Source: Bacteroidota bacterium
Lineage (GTDB): Bacteria; Bacteroidota; Bacteroidia; Flavobacteriales; Flavobacteriaceae
Assembly: GCA_023446155.1 (NCBI GenBank)
Contig: JAEXIT010000020.1
Coordinates: 62,001-126,000, forward strand
Direction of reading: 5' to 3'
DNA: 64,000 nucleotides
Position numbers and translations under genes: made by a program. Shown here piece after piece: positions 8,547 to 17,675 of this stretch. Numbering within the stretch: the first letter of the stretch is position 1; every line of letters starts with the position of its first letter. A model generated the notes under the pieces. The model was not told where the DNA came from and ran no database searches. It saw only the letters and a list, made by a program, of their open reading frames with translations.

Positions 8547-10081
8547 GATCGTTCTTTTAAAACGTTTGCCCAATAGGTACTCCGACTCCAGGCTTTACGG
8601 AATTTCCTGTAATAACGCAACGGATTTTTATCCGATTGGATGGTATAAAACTTAATAAAGAGTGTCGTCTTATATCCCAATAATTGCTGTTCGGTATGAT
8701 GTAACAGTCGGAACAACATCACTGTTGGTGAGGGCTTCGGTTGCACCTCATCGGTTTGCCATTCCAAAACGGGACGGGTTCTAAAACCGCCCACCGGTGC
8801 TTTGAGATGTAATATTTCGGGTTGCGGCAGATATAAAATATCGTATCCTTTATTGCGGAGTTGCATTCCAAAATCGGTGTCTTCTCCAAAACCATTTTCA
8901 AACCGCATGTCAAATTTCAGTCCTTGTAACGCATCGCGATGTACGATACTACAACCCGAACCAAACGTTTTCCATTGCAAGCGGTTGGTCTGTTTCGGGA
9001 TATCACCTTTTTGCAGACAACTCAGCGTAAATACCTTTCCTCCCGTTTTACTAATTTCACGGCTTGCTTTTTCTAAGAAATCCGGTTGAAAACGAATATC
9101 GTCATCTGCTAAAAACACCCAATCATTTTGCACCAACGACAAGGCAATATTCCGCGCATTACAAGCTCCGGTTTGGTGTATAAAACGGTGTATGATTTCA
9201 AAAGGCCATGATTCCTGTGTGAGATAATCCAATTCTGTACTACTATCTGCCAATGGATTTTGTTCGACAAGAATTACCCGTTTCGGTTTTAGTGTCTGAG
9301 CCGATAAATCCTGCAAAACATCATATAAAAATGTTTTTCGCCCGATTGTAGGAATGATCACATCCACCGCAAAAGGTATTGCCGCGACCATCGGTTCCGG
9401 GATAGTGTTGAGCGATGTTCCGGAAAGTGCTCTTCGTTTATAAAATAAGGATGTGAGCAATGGGATTCCGGTTATTTTTCGTTCGTATAACCAGAAATTC
9501 AGCAGTAATAACAAAATCCACCGACTGCGATACTGTTGTTTTACAAAGCGGAAAAGCACTGTGTTCGAGGCTTCCGGTCCGGTTTTCATTTTGCCATCCA
9601 AGGGTTTTCGGAGTAGTGCTGGCTCCGAGCAACATTCTAATCCGACAGCCATTCCTCGTTTGGCCAACGAACACAAAAAGTACGCAAAATCCCGGTCGGC
9701 TTTTAGGTCATTAAATGCGTTTAAGGTTTCGGCATGTATTCCACCTACCGTGACATGCATTTGCCAGGTTGGAAAGGTAACGTTCCGATTGGGATTGACA
9801 AACAAACCTTCGTCGACATAACCAATAGCATCCGGGATAAAATTCCCGATACCATAGGACAGCATTCTTTTTTTATTCGAAAAAAGTGCCGCTATTTTTT
9901 CCAGATGTAGTTCCTCGCGATAATTTGCATCGCACCAAAGCAATAACCGATCCGAATAATCCATAGCCAGACGTAGCAAACTACGGGCTATATTTCCGGA
10001 ATCCGGGACCGCGATTGAAGAACCACTTTCGAGGTCAACAACAGTAGCGACGGTATTTTGATGATGGTACACTACGATCAT
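8543..10081 (-). CDS. Two-domain glycosyltransferase: degenerate N-terminal domain plus GT2
   Basis: 512 aa, longer than a usual GT2. Residues from about 230 form a clear GT2 domain: VDVIIPTIGRKTFLYDVLQD, the DDD acidic motif in WVFLADDDIRF and the ENGFGEDTDFGMQLRNKG acceptor region. The first 225 residues look like a second, divergent GT-A-like fold: LLLWCDANYREE early, then VGGIHAETLNAFNDLKADRD and a Cys-rich stretch. They lack a convincing DxD motif. The N-terminal part may bind rather than catalyse. Overlaps of 4 nt with both neighbours place it firmly in the operon. The domain boundaries are my reading, not a model result. Confidence 0.78.
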   Translation of the reverse strand: MIVVYHHQNTVATVVDLESGSSIAVPDSGNIARSLLRLAMDYSDRLLLWCDANYREELHLEKIAALFSNKKRMLSYGIGNFIPDAIGYVDEGLFVNPNRNVTFPTWQMHVTVGGIHAETLNAFNDLKADRDFAYFLCSLAKRGMAVGLECCSEPALLRKPLDGKMKTGPEASNTVLFRFVKQQYRSRWILLLLLNFWLYERKITGIPLLTSLFYKRRALSGTSLNTIPEPMVAAIPFAVDVIIPTIGRKTFLYDVLQDLSAQTLKPKRVILVEQNPLADSSTELDYLTQESWPFEIIHRFIHQTGACNARNIALSLVQNDWVFLADDDIRFQPDFLEKASREISKTGGKVFTLSCLQKGDIPKQTNRLQWKTFGSGCSIVHRDALQGLKFDMRFENGFGEDTDFGMQLRNKGYDILYLPQPEILHLKAPVGGFRTRPVLEWQTDEVQPKPSPTVMLFRLLHHTEQQLLGYKTTLFIKFYTIQSDKNPLRYYRKFRKAWSRSTYWANVLKERS

Positions 10082-11229
10082 GTTCCGATTATCTTTTTGT
10101 AAAAGGCTATATTCTGTTCAACCGTTGTCGCAATATTGAATTTTTCGTGCGTTCTGACTTCGGCTTTTTTCTCCATATTTTCGCGTAATTCCGAATCGTT
10201 TAATAAGCGTACAATACGATCGGCATAGGTTTTATGATCCGTTGGATGTACCAGAAAACCGCTTTCTCCGTCGACAATCAGTTCGTTAGCCCAACCAATA
10301 TTACTATTTACAACCGGTTTCCGCATGGCCATCGATTCGATTGTGACCATACCCAGGGTTTCTGCAAAAGTAGGAAAAACACAGACTTGCGCTTTTTCGA
10401 TATACGTCCGTACTTTTTCATACGGTATTTTCCCTTTGTATTCTATTTTATTTTTTAGCGAATCGTCGAGACTATCCGCCAATAATTTCCAGGTAGACGG
10501 CACTCCGGTTTGAATATCGGGCGAATCATTTCCGATCAATATCAAACGGGCTTCCAGATTTTGTTTGATCACCTCTTCCATAATTCCGGGCAATTCCAGT
10601 ACGCCTTTTTTGCGTATTATCGTCCCGATATAGAGCAACAATCCTTTTTCTTCCTGATGGGTTCCATTATCGCGGAATTGTTCCAAATCCAATCCGTAAT
10701 GAATCGTTACAATTTCTTTATTTTGGATATTAAAAATCGCTTTTGTTACTGTTCCGGCAAAGGTTGTTGGAGCGATATAGGCTTTTGCGTTTTGGATGCC
10801 CCATTTTTCAAAATAGAAATTTTTCCGTTTTTGCGGTCTGTTTTCCAAATGACAGAAATAGGCATCGCTTCCGTGAAAACGGATGATCAACGGTGCTTTT
10901 AATTTCATAAAAGCGGTAATACCCGTCCAATCGGGTGCTTCGACCAATGTAATTTTTTCGGAAACGATTAAATCATTCAGATAACACTCCAGGTATTTCC
11001 GATAAAAGTACCAGGTTGCCCATTTATATTTTCGTTTTTTAACCGAATAAATCGTGACACCGTTTTCTTCGAAGACACAATCTTCCGTTTGTCCGTAGAC
11101 CACTACCGATACCGCGACACCTTTTTTCACTAATGCAACCGCCAGATTTTTAATACTGGTCCCGATTCCGGCGCTGTTCAACACCTTTTCGTGCGGGTAT
11201 TCCGGAGTTAAAAAAGCAATATGCATCAT
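10078..11229 (-). CDS. Glycosyltransferase family 4 (GT-B)
   Basis: 383 aa. The N-terminus MMHIAFLTPEYPHEKVLNSA with a GTSIKNLAVAL loop is typical of starch-synthase-like GT4 enzymes. PLIIRFHGSDAYFC, LLYIGTIIRKKGVLELPGIM and the donor motif AETLGMVTIESMAMRKPVV follow in order. It overlaps the neighbouring genes by 4 nt at both ends. It is probably a retaining transferase in the cytoplasm. Sugar specificity is not visible. Confidence 0.88.
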   Translation of the reverse strand: MMHIAFLTPEYPHEKVLNSAGIGTSIKNLAVALVKKGVAVSVVVYGQTEDCVFEENGVTIYSVKKRKYKWATWYFYRKYLECYLNDLIVSEKITLVEAPDWTGITAFMKLKAPLIIRFHGSDAYFCHLENRPQKRKNFYFEKWGIQNAKAYIAPTTFAGTVTKAIFNIQNKEIVTIHYGLDLEQFRDNGTHQEEKGLLLYIGTIIRKKGVLELPGIMEEVIKQNLEARLILIGNDSPDIQTGVPSTWKLLADSLDDSLKNKIEYKGKIPYEKVRTYIEKAQVCVFPTFAETLGMVTIESMAMRKPVVNSNIGWANELIVDGESGFLVHPTDHKTYADRIVRLLNDSELRENMEKKAEVRTHEKFNIATTVEQNIAFYKKIIGT

Positions 11230-12620
11230 GATAACAGGGTATTAATCGCAGTCCATATCTTTTTTGAAGCCATTTCGGGCGGCACGGCATTGATAATCCG
11301 GAACCATTCCTCTGCCTTTGTCGTATCGCTGTTTCCGTTTACCACCACATCGCGGATCGCAACATCGATTGTATTTTTATCGTTCAACCATATCACGGCT
11401 TTGGGATCGGGCATCGAACGGAAATGCACATAGTTGTATATCTTTTTTACCGACCAGTCGGCTATTTTTTTATTTTCCACATCATAATTGATATAGGCAC
11501 ACGGTTTGTGATGTGCGGCATAATCAAAAACCATAGACGATCCTAAGTTGATCACCATTTCGGTATGCGCGATGGTATTCATTTGCAAATCCAAATCGGC
11601 CGGAGTGGGTAAAATCGTATTCCACATGCCTCCTTTTTTCTCCCATTTAGGGTTTACCGGAACAATAAGGTGTTGGTATTTCTTGAGTACCGAATCAAAA
11701 CGATCCGAAAAATCCACCGGACATCTGCGGAACAAAATACCCAATGCTTGTCCTTCCCGATTGAGTGTTTCGATAGCCTCCGCTACATTTTCAAGATATT
11801 CCGGATCATCGGGACAAGTGGTAATATCGTCTCCGGAATAACAGATATATTTTTTATTCGGATCCAATCCATTCGCTTGAAAAAAGGCGTCTCTCGAAAG
11901 CAATCGTTCTTCTTCAAAATGCGATTCGAACTGTGGTGTTCCCGTTACAAAAACGGATTCCGATTGAATATACGGATAATATTTTAAAAGTTCCGCTTTC
12001 ATAAAAGCACTCCAGACAAAATAATAATCGGTTTCCACCACCATCGTGGCTTTGGGTAGGTTATCCCACGAAAAGATAAAGGTTGCCGTGGGAATTCCCA
12101 ATTCCTGAGCCGCCAAAAGTGGCGCAATAGCCGTCATTGGCCGTTGATTGGTACAGAATACCATTGCCGGTTTTTCCCTTTCCAACACTTCCTTACATTC
12201 CCGGAAATAGGCCGTTTGTTTTTCGAGTGCGCGAATATTTTGTCGGATTTTCAGAATTCCGTTATCCGATGTATAGCGCCAAGCCAACCATTGAGTTGCC
12301 ATGCTTTTAAGCGCCGTTTTTATATTTTTATAGGAATACGGAAATCGATAGGTATCGTAAACCGCATCGTTCGCTTGTTTTTTATTCCGGTTTAATTCAA
12401 TTTGTTTCCGGGCATTTTTATAGACTTCGGTACGTTTGTTACTTTTCGCTTCGCGGATTGTAATTTCCTGAAATCCTAAATCGGTTAGTTCAAAAGGCGT
12501 ATTATTCCAGAAAACCACGTCGTAGCCTTGTTCGACTCCCAATTCGTGGAAACGGGAATAGGCAAAATTGCGAAGCCCAATTCCGTCCGGAAGCAGAATA
12601 AAAATTTTCTTTTTTGACAT
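11226..12620 (-). CDS. GT-B-like protein of unrecognised family directly after neuC; candidate sialyltransferase
   Basis: 464 aa, no signal peptide or membrane helix. It opens with a Rossmann-like strand (KKKIFILLPDGIGLRNFAYS). The second half contains KKYICYSGDDITTCPDDPEY, a FRRCPVDFSDR stretch and INLGSSMVFDYAAHHKPCAY. The last resembles the Ser-Ser/FDY donor-site motif of CDP-glycerol glycerophosphotransferases and other CMP/CDP-using GT-B enzymes. It follows neuC by 4 nt and overlaps the next GT4 gene by 4 nt. Its location beside the CMP-sialic acid genes and the CMP-type donor-site pattern make it a plausible sialyltransferase. I do not recognise it as any named sialyltransferase family, and the usual HP motif is not clear (CP at that place). 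Function is inferred. Confidence 0.6.
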   Translation of the reverse strand: MSKKKIFILLPDGIGLRNFAYSRFHELGVEQGYDVVFWNNTPFELTDLGFQEITIREAKSNKRTEVYKNARKQIELNRNKKQANDAVYDTYRFPYSYKNIKTALKSMATQWLAWRYTSDNGILKIRQNIRALEKQTAYFRECKEVLEREKPAMVFCTNQRPMTAIAPLLAAQELGIPTATFIFSWDNLPKATMVVETDYYFVWSAFMKAELLKYYPYIQSESVFVTGTPQFESHFEEERLLSRDAFFQANGLDPNKKYICYSGDDITTCPDDPEYLENVAEAIETLNREGQALGILFRRCPVDFSDRFDSVLKKYQHLIVPVNPKWEKKGGMWNTILPTPADLDLQMNTIAHTEMVINLGSSMVFDYAAHHKPCAYINYDVENKKIADWSVKKIYNYVHFRSMPDPKAVIWLNDKNTIDVAIRDVVVNGNSDTTKAEEWFRIINAVPPEMASKKIWTAINTLLS

Positions 12621-12624
12621 CTTT

Positions 12625-13746
12625 TTAAATATCCCTAAATTGTTTTTGGTGGTTCAATTGCCAAAGATTCGCTTCTTTAAGGGAATTAACAAATAATTCG
12701 GCACTATTTCCGCTACCGTAATCACCGGTTACTTTTTGAACGGTATGGGTCCCGATAACTTGCAATGCTTCCTGAATAGCCGCTTTATCATAAGCGACAT
12801 TTAAAATATCGCCGTTTACGGAACGATTTTGTTGTCGGCTGCCAATGTTAATGATCGGCAAACCGTAATACGGCGCCTCTCGGATTCCGGCACTACTGTT
12901 CCCGATAATAAAACGGGCATTTTTGAGCAAAGTCAGAAAGTATTCAAACCGCAAAGATGGAAACACCCGAAAACGCTTGTTATCTTTTAATTTTTCGTAG
13001 GCTTTCAGAATGGCCGAATTCCCTAAATCGTTATTCGGATAAATCACCACATACGGGCGATCGTCTTCCAATAATGCCGCGACAAAATCATCGGCATACT
13101 GTTGCATGTTCTGAAATTCGGTTGTCACCGGGTGGAACATCGCCACCGCATAGTGATCGAAAGGTATTTCATAGTATTTTTTTACGGTTTCCAAATCGGG
13201 AAGTGTGTCCGAAAACATAATATCGAGATCCGGAGAACCGATGACCGACACCGCTGCTTCCAATTCGCCCATTTGGATCAGTCTTTTTTTGGCCGTATCA
13301 TTCGACACAAAATGAACATGACTCATCTTACTGGTCGCATGTCGGATCAATTCGTCTATCGTTCCGGAAATTTCACCGCCTTCGATATGCGCCACGAGAA
13401 TATTGTTGAGCGATCCTACAATAGCACCGGCAAGGGCTTCCACCCTATCGCCGTGAATTATGATCATATCGGGTTTCACTTCCTTACAATAAGCCGACAA
13501 TCCTTCGATGGTTTTGGCCAGTGTAAGATCCATTGTTGTTTCGTGGGTATGATTTTCAAACGCATGCAAATTCATAAATCCGCAGCGCTCGATCTCGATC
13601 CATGTATAACCGTATTCCTGTTGCAAATGCATGCCGGTCACAAAAAGATAGGGAATAAAATCCGGTTGCTTTTCCAAAGCCTGGATCAGCGATTTGATTT
13701 TCCCGAAATCGGCACGGGTACCCGTTAGAAATACAATTTTTTTCAT
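12625..13746 (-). CDS. neuC: UDP-GlcNAc 2-epimerase, hydrolysing (NeuC)
   Basis: 373 aa. It converts UDP-GlcNAc to ManNAc and UDP, the first step of sialic acid synthesis. Signatures are the N-terminal GTRADFGK loop, IIHGDRVEALAGA, HIEGGEISGTIDELIRH and the UDP-site GNSSAGIREAPYYGLP. Length and motif order match the meningococcal SiaA/NeuC enzyme as I recall it. It lies between neuB and the 464-aa GT-B-like gene with gaps of 7 and 4 nt. The related LegG enzymes use UDP-diacetylbacillosamine instead, and the window also encodes a route to that sugar, so substrate should be tested. The neighbouring neuB favours ManNAc. Confidence 0.88.
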   Translation of the reverse strand: MKKIVFLTGTRADFGKIKSLIQALEKQPDFIPYLFVTGMHLQQEYGYTWIEIERCGFMNLHAFENHTHETTMDLTLAKTIEGLSAYCKEVKPDMIIIHGDRVEALAGAIVGSLNNILVAHIEGGEISGTIDELIRHATSKMSHVHFVSNDTAKKRLIQMGELEAAVSVIGSPDLDIMFSDTLPDLETVKKYYEIPFDHYAVAMFHPVTTEFQNMQQYADDFVAALLEDDRPYVVIYPNNDLGNSAILKAYEKLKDNKRFRVFPSLRFEYFLTLLKNARFIIGNSSAGIREAPYYGLPIINIGSRQQNRSVNGDILNVAYDKAAIQEALQVIGTHTVQKVTGDYGSGNSAELFVNSLKEANLWQLNHQKQFRDI

Positions 13747-13753
13747 TTTCCGA

Positions 13754-14794
13754 TTATACTATATCGTCCCAACTTAGCTGTTCGTCGTTAGCAATATCCC
13801 GTCCGGCGGTTTTACCCAATACGGATTCGAAATGTTCCGCCAGTATTTTTCCGGTTCCGGGGCGTTTTACCCAGGTGTTTTCTTTTGTAAAAACGTCACC
13901 TTTTTTGATATCCTGAATCGTACACAAGGTTGCAAATGCAAAATCGATCGTTACCTGTTCTTCTTTTGCTGGCTGTTTGGTTCCGCCACGCATTAATGCG
14001 ATTTCGGCCGAATTCCGAATCAGATCGGCACAATTTTGTTCGTCCATACTACACACAATATCCGGTCCGGTGCGCTCCATATGATCGGTAAAATGGCGTT
14101 CCAAAATAGACGCGCCCAACGCTACCGCACCAAGACAAGCATTGTTGTTTAATGTATGATCACTTAATCCAAAAACCTTATCCGGGAAGGCATTGTGCAT
14201 CTCGGTCATCGCTCCAAAACGAACCAAATGGATTGGCGTAGGGTACAAATTCGTAGTGTGCAACAGTGCTACCGGTACGTTATGCTTATCGAAAATGGCA
14301 ACCGCTTTACGAATGCTTTCAATGGTATTCATCCCGGTACTTAAAATTACCGGTTTTCCAAAAGACGCGATATGTTCGAGTAACGGATAATTGTTGCATT
14401 CGCCCGAACCGATTTTATAGGCCAGGATATCGAATTTTCGCAATCGTTCGGCAGCGGCTCTCGAAAACGGAGTCGAAATAAAAATCATCCCTTTGCTTTC
14501 CACATAGTTTTTCAGTTCGAGCTCTTCGGCTTCATTTAAAGCACAGCGCTCCATAATCTCATAGATCGAAACATCGGCATTACCGGGTATTACCTTTTTG
14601 GCCGCACCACTCATTTCATCAGCCACAATATGGGTCTGATGTTTCACCACTTCCACACCGGCGCGAAAGGCTGCATCGACCATTTCTTTGGCTGTTTGCA
14701 GGGAACCTTCGTGGTTAATTCCGATTTCGGCAATCACCAATGGTGGGTAATCCGGTCCTATTTTCCGACCAGCTATTTCTATATAAGGATTCAT
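13754..14794 (-). CDS. neuB: N-acetylneuraminate synthase (NeuB)
   Basis: 346 aa. It condenses ManNAc with phosphoenolpyruvate to Neu5Ac. An N-terminal TIM barrel (to about residue 280) has VIAEIGINHEGS, VVKHQTHIVADEMS, IPGNADVSIYEIMERCALNE and YKIGSGECNNYPLL. A C-terminal SAF (antifreeze-like) domain has KGDVFTKENTWVKRPGTG. Length is standard. Several of these stretches are near-identical to the meningococcal enzyme as I remember it, which supports Neu5Ac rather than legionaminic or pseudaminic acid. It overlaps neuA by 4 nt. Confidence 0.92.
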   Translation of the reverse strand: MNPYIEIAGRKIGPDYPPLVIAEIGINHEGSLQTAKEMVDAAFRAGVEVVKHQTHIVADEMSGAAKKVIPGNADVSIYEIMERCALNEAEELELKNYVESKGMIFISTPFSRAAAERLRKFDILAYKIGSGECNNYPLLEHIASFGKPVILSTGMNTIESIRKAVAIFDKHNVPVALLHTTNLYPTPIHLVRFGAMTEMHNAFPDKVFGLSDHTLNNNACLGAVALGASILERHFTDHMERTGPDIVCSMDEQNCADLIRNSAEIALMRGGTKQPAKEEQVTIDFAFATLCTIQDIKKGDVFTKENTWVKRPGTGKILAEHFESVLGKTAGRDIANDEQLSWDDIV

Positions 14795-15468
14795 TTCTTT
14801 TGGGTTTTATGGTTGTGATACAGATAGGACGCATAATCAAAATCGGCTTCCGTATCGATATCCAGTTCGGCAAACGGATGTTCCACAATCCAGGGAATAG
14901 CCTGTTCGCTTATAATTTTTTGTGCTTCTAAAATAAGTTCGGTTTTACTGATGTAAAGCAATCCGTTTTCAAAATACAACGGTTCCATATCCTGACTCCT
15001 TTGTCCGATTTCATAATTAAACGGAACGAATTTCGAGTCGGTTATTTTTCCTAGTTTATGGATGATAGGCGTTACCGAAAACAAACTATCGGCTCCGGAA
15101 GTGCTGTATTTTTCAAAGCTTTCCCGAAGTAAGGCTTCCGGTCGTAACGGATTGGTTGCCTGTAATAAAACGACATTTTCCGGTTTTTCCACGAGCGATT
15201 CCAGTACGTGTTTTAAAGCAGTGACCGTCGGTTCCAAATCGCCCGAAATCGCAGCCGGTCTGTCGATTACCATCACGCCGTAATCCAACGCTACTTTTTT
15301 GATTTCCGGGTCATCGGTACTCACTACAATGGCATCGATGATAGCCGCATTGGCTTTGGCATATTCGATAGAATGTGCGATGAGTGGTATTCCGCCGAGT
15401 GGTTTTATATTTTTCCCGGGAAGTCGTTTCGATCCGCCGCGGGCTGGAATTATAGCTATCGTTTTCAT
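14791..15468 (-). CDS. neuA: Acylneuraminate cytidylyltransferase (NeuA)
   Basis: 225 aa. It activates sialic acid with CTP to CMP-sialic acid, the donor for sialyltransferases. The N-terminal nucleotide-binding signature IIPARGGSKRLPGKNI is complete. LLQATNPLRPE and FAELDIDTEADFDYA (late acidic metal-binding motif) follow as in the family. There is no C-terminal esterase or phosphatase extension; length is typical of the short bacterial form. ATGA overlaps at both ends tie it to neuB and the upstream GT4 gene. Confidence 0.92.
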   Translation of the reverse strand: MKTIAIIPARGGSKRLPGKNIKPLGGIPLIAHSIEYAKANAAIIDAIVVSTDDPEIKKVALDYGVMVIDRPAAISGDLEPTVTALKHVLESLVEKPENVVLLQATNPLRPEALLRESFEKYSTSGADSLFSVTPIIHKLGKITDSKFVPFNYEIGQRSQDMEPLYFENGLLYISKTELILEAQKIISEQAIPWIVEHPFAELDIDTEADFDYASYLYHNHKTQKK

Positions 15469-16571
15469 CGGGACATTTTCTTTTGGGCAGCTGCAATAAT
15501 CGTATTCATCCCGGCATTCCAGTTTTCGATGGTATACAAAGACGCATCAAAAGCAAAGGATTGTTCGGGATCTTCGGCAAAATCCAGCATTGCTTTTTCC
15601 CATTCGGATACAAAATGTGGACTTTCGATTAGTTTTCCAAACTTTCCGTATTGCAACACTTCGGGAACACCGCCCAATGCCGACGCGATACAATAATTAC
15701 CGCAATGCAACGCCTCGATAAGACTAAGTCCAAAACCTTCGTGACATAGCGTTGAAAACAAATAGCAATCGGCTGCCTGAAGGTATTTTGCCAATTCATC
15801 ATTCGGAATTCTACCAAAATAACGGACGCCTTCTGTTGCTTCTTTAATATCTGTTCCGATAATCCACAAGACACAATCGTCTCTTTTTTCGATCACATTT
15901 TTCCAGGCATCCAAAACAATATGCAATCCTTTTTTAGGGCGATCCTGCGCACACCAGACAAACACTTTTTTGTTGGCTACGCCATATTCTTCTTTTAAAA
16001 GTTGTTTGGCGGCTGTTGTAATCGGGTGAAACTTTTTGGTATCCACCCCATTATGCAGCACCGAAAAACGGGTTGGTAAAATGGTATAATAGTTTTTATG
16101 CGCTTGATACGAATCGTGTGTTAACACAACCATTTCATCGATTGTTTCGAAAAACCATCTGCCGAAAAAATTCTCATGAAAAGGCGGAAATCCGTGGTAG
16201 CAAAATTGCAGATAACAATTCTGTCGAAGCCCTTTTATCGTGAGCATTTCTGCCAACGGCTTTACAATTCCATAATTGTCGACAATCTGAATGATATAAT
16301 TCTGATCGGACTGCAACAGGCTTTCCAAAGCATTTAAATAACCGATATAGCGGTTTTTCCTCCACTTTCGTATAATTTTTGCGCGTAATGTATTTTCCAC
16401 ATACGCATAGTCGACGCCCTCAAATCTTTTTTCGGGAGGTTCACAGACAATATAATCGATCTGGTGATTACTTTCTAAGTAATTCTTATACAAGGTTGTC
16501 CAGCTCCCTATTTTCGGATAAGGCAGTGGTAGTTGTGAAATAAGAATTACCTTGGGAAAATTTGTTACCAT
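15465..16571 (-). CDS. Glycosyltransferase family 4 (GT-B)
   Basis: 368 aa. It has KVILISQLPLPYPKIGSWTT at the N-terminus, VFVWCAQDRPKKGLHIVLDA at the donor-domain start and HEGFGLSLIEALHCGNYCIA as the GT4 donor signature. It immediately precedes neuA with a 4-nt overlap. A 27-nt gap separates it from the next upstream gene. Linked to the sialic acid genes only by position; donor unknown. Confidence 0.87.
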   Translation of the reverse strand: MVTNFPKVILISQLPLPYPKIGSWTTLYKNYLESNHQIDYIVCEPPEKRFEGVDYAYVENTLRAKIIRKWRKNRYIGYLNALESLLQSDQNYIIQIVDNYGIVKPLAEMLTIKGLRQNCYLQFCYHGFPPFHENFFGRWFFETIDEMVVLTHDSYQAHKNYYTILPTRFSVLHNGVDTKKFHPITTAAKQLLKEEYGVANKKVFVWCAQDRPKKGLHIVLDAWKNVIEKRDDCVLWIIGTDIKEATEGVRYFGRIPNDELAKYLQAADCYLFSTLCHEGFGLSLIEALHCGNYCIASALGGVPEVLQYGKFGKLIESPHFVSEWEKAMLDFAEDPEQSFAFDASLYTIENWNAGMNTIIAAAQKKMSR

Positions 16572-16598
16572 TTGGTAAAAATATAAAAAATATGGCTT

Positions 16599-17675
16599 TT
16601 ATTTTTTTATTTTAAACTCGATACTGCTAAGGTTTTCACTTATTTTACACGTATATGGCAAATGGGCATATTGCGTAACGACGTGCCGTAGTAACCGGTC
16701 ATTACATTCTTTTAGCGTATAATAATCGGGCACTTTCTTTCCGAGTAATTTCTTCAGTTTGTATTTGAAACTGTTATACAACGGTTCCACTTCGATACAA
16801 ACACTCAGTATTTCCCCCTGTTGTATTTTTGGCAATTCCCCAAACAGCAAATGATCGATGACGCTTTTACGGTTTGTTATTTTTCGAACCGGAACTTCCC
16901 GTAAGATCGCGTAGTCTTTTTCGCTTATAACGATTCCCCAATTTTTGTCGTTTACCGTTATTACTTGTTGCTGTTTATTGTATCGGAAATGCTCCTGATT
17001 TAATTCGGCGACACCTGAAAGCTGTAGCTCCCGCTTTAACAAAGCACTTTCCGTTTGTCGGAAGTTGGGATGCCATTGGTGCAACATCCGTATTTTGTCG
17101 TTACAGAATCGAATCGGACACCCCAGTTGTTTCAGGCGCTGGTGTATATCGTTGTCTTCCGATCCCCAGAAATGAAAAAACTGATCGTATCCCTGAACCT
17201 GGTGTAATTTCACCGTAGGAAACAACGACATCCCGGCGGCTTCACTGGTACTACTAAACTTTATTATATATTGATCAAATGATTTTTCTTCGCGGCTTTC
17301 CGTTTCCGATAGAAATCCTACCGGGAAATACAAACCTTCGTCCAATCGGGCCTGCTGATTGGCAAATGCCATAAAATCCGGCGCAAAAATCATGTCGATA
17401 TCCGCCATAAAACAATAATCGGTATCTGCTTTTCGGATGGCATAATTTAAGGCTATACTACGACTCCAGGGTTGTGCTTCAGTAAAAAGATAATGATAGT
17501 CCACAAAAGGATAATGTTGGAGCAATTCCCGTACGGCACGAGCTGTTGTTTCGTCCGAACCATAGTCGACTAACACGGCTTTAAAATTTGTATCCGTTTG
17601 TATTTTCAGGGAATCCAACGAACGCCTAACACGCTCGACATCACGATTCCTATAGGGATAGATAACGGTAATCAT
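16599..17675 (-). CDS. Glycosyltransferase family 2 with galactosyltransferase-type C-terminal motif
   Basis: 358 aa. MITVIYPYRNRDVERVRRSL and AVLVDYGSDETT form the GT2 nucleotide fold. The metal motif is FMADIDMIFAPDF (about residues 93-105). FHFWGSEDNDIHQRLKQLG is the motif found in the C-terminal part of galactosyltransferase-like enzymes (Glyco_transf_7C). It overlaps the upstream gene by 4 nt. A galactose- or GalNAc-like donor would fit the family but is not proven. Confidence 0.85.
   Translation of the reverse strand: MITVIYPYRNRDVERVRRSLDSLKIQTDTNFKAVLVDYGSDETTARAVRELLQHYPFVDYHYLFTEAQPWSRSIALNYAIRKADTDYCFMADIDMIFAPDFMAFANQQARLDEGLYFPVGFLSETESREEKSFDQYIIKFSSTSEAAGMSLFPTVKLHQVQGYDQFFHFWGSEDNDIHQRLKQLGCPIRFCNDKIRMLHQWHPNFRQTESALLKRELQLSGVAELNQEHFRYNKQQQVITVNDKNWGIVISEKDYAILREVPVRKITNRKSVIDHLLFGELPKIQQGEILSVCIEVEPLYNSFKYKLKKLLGKKVPDYYTLKECNDRLLRHVVTQYAHLPYTCKISENLSSIEFKIKK

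Noticed and set aside
13102..13728. 208-codon open frame on the plus strand opposite neuC
   Set aside because: Antisense to a strongly conserved gene; composition is Arg/His/Phe-rich nonsense typical of complement reading.
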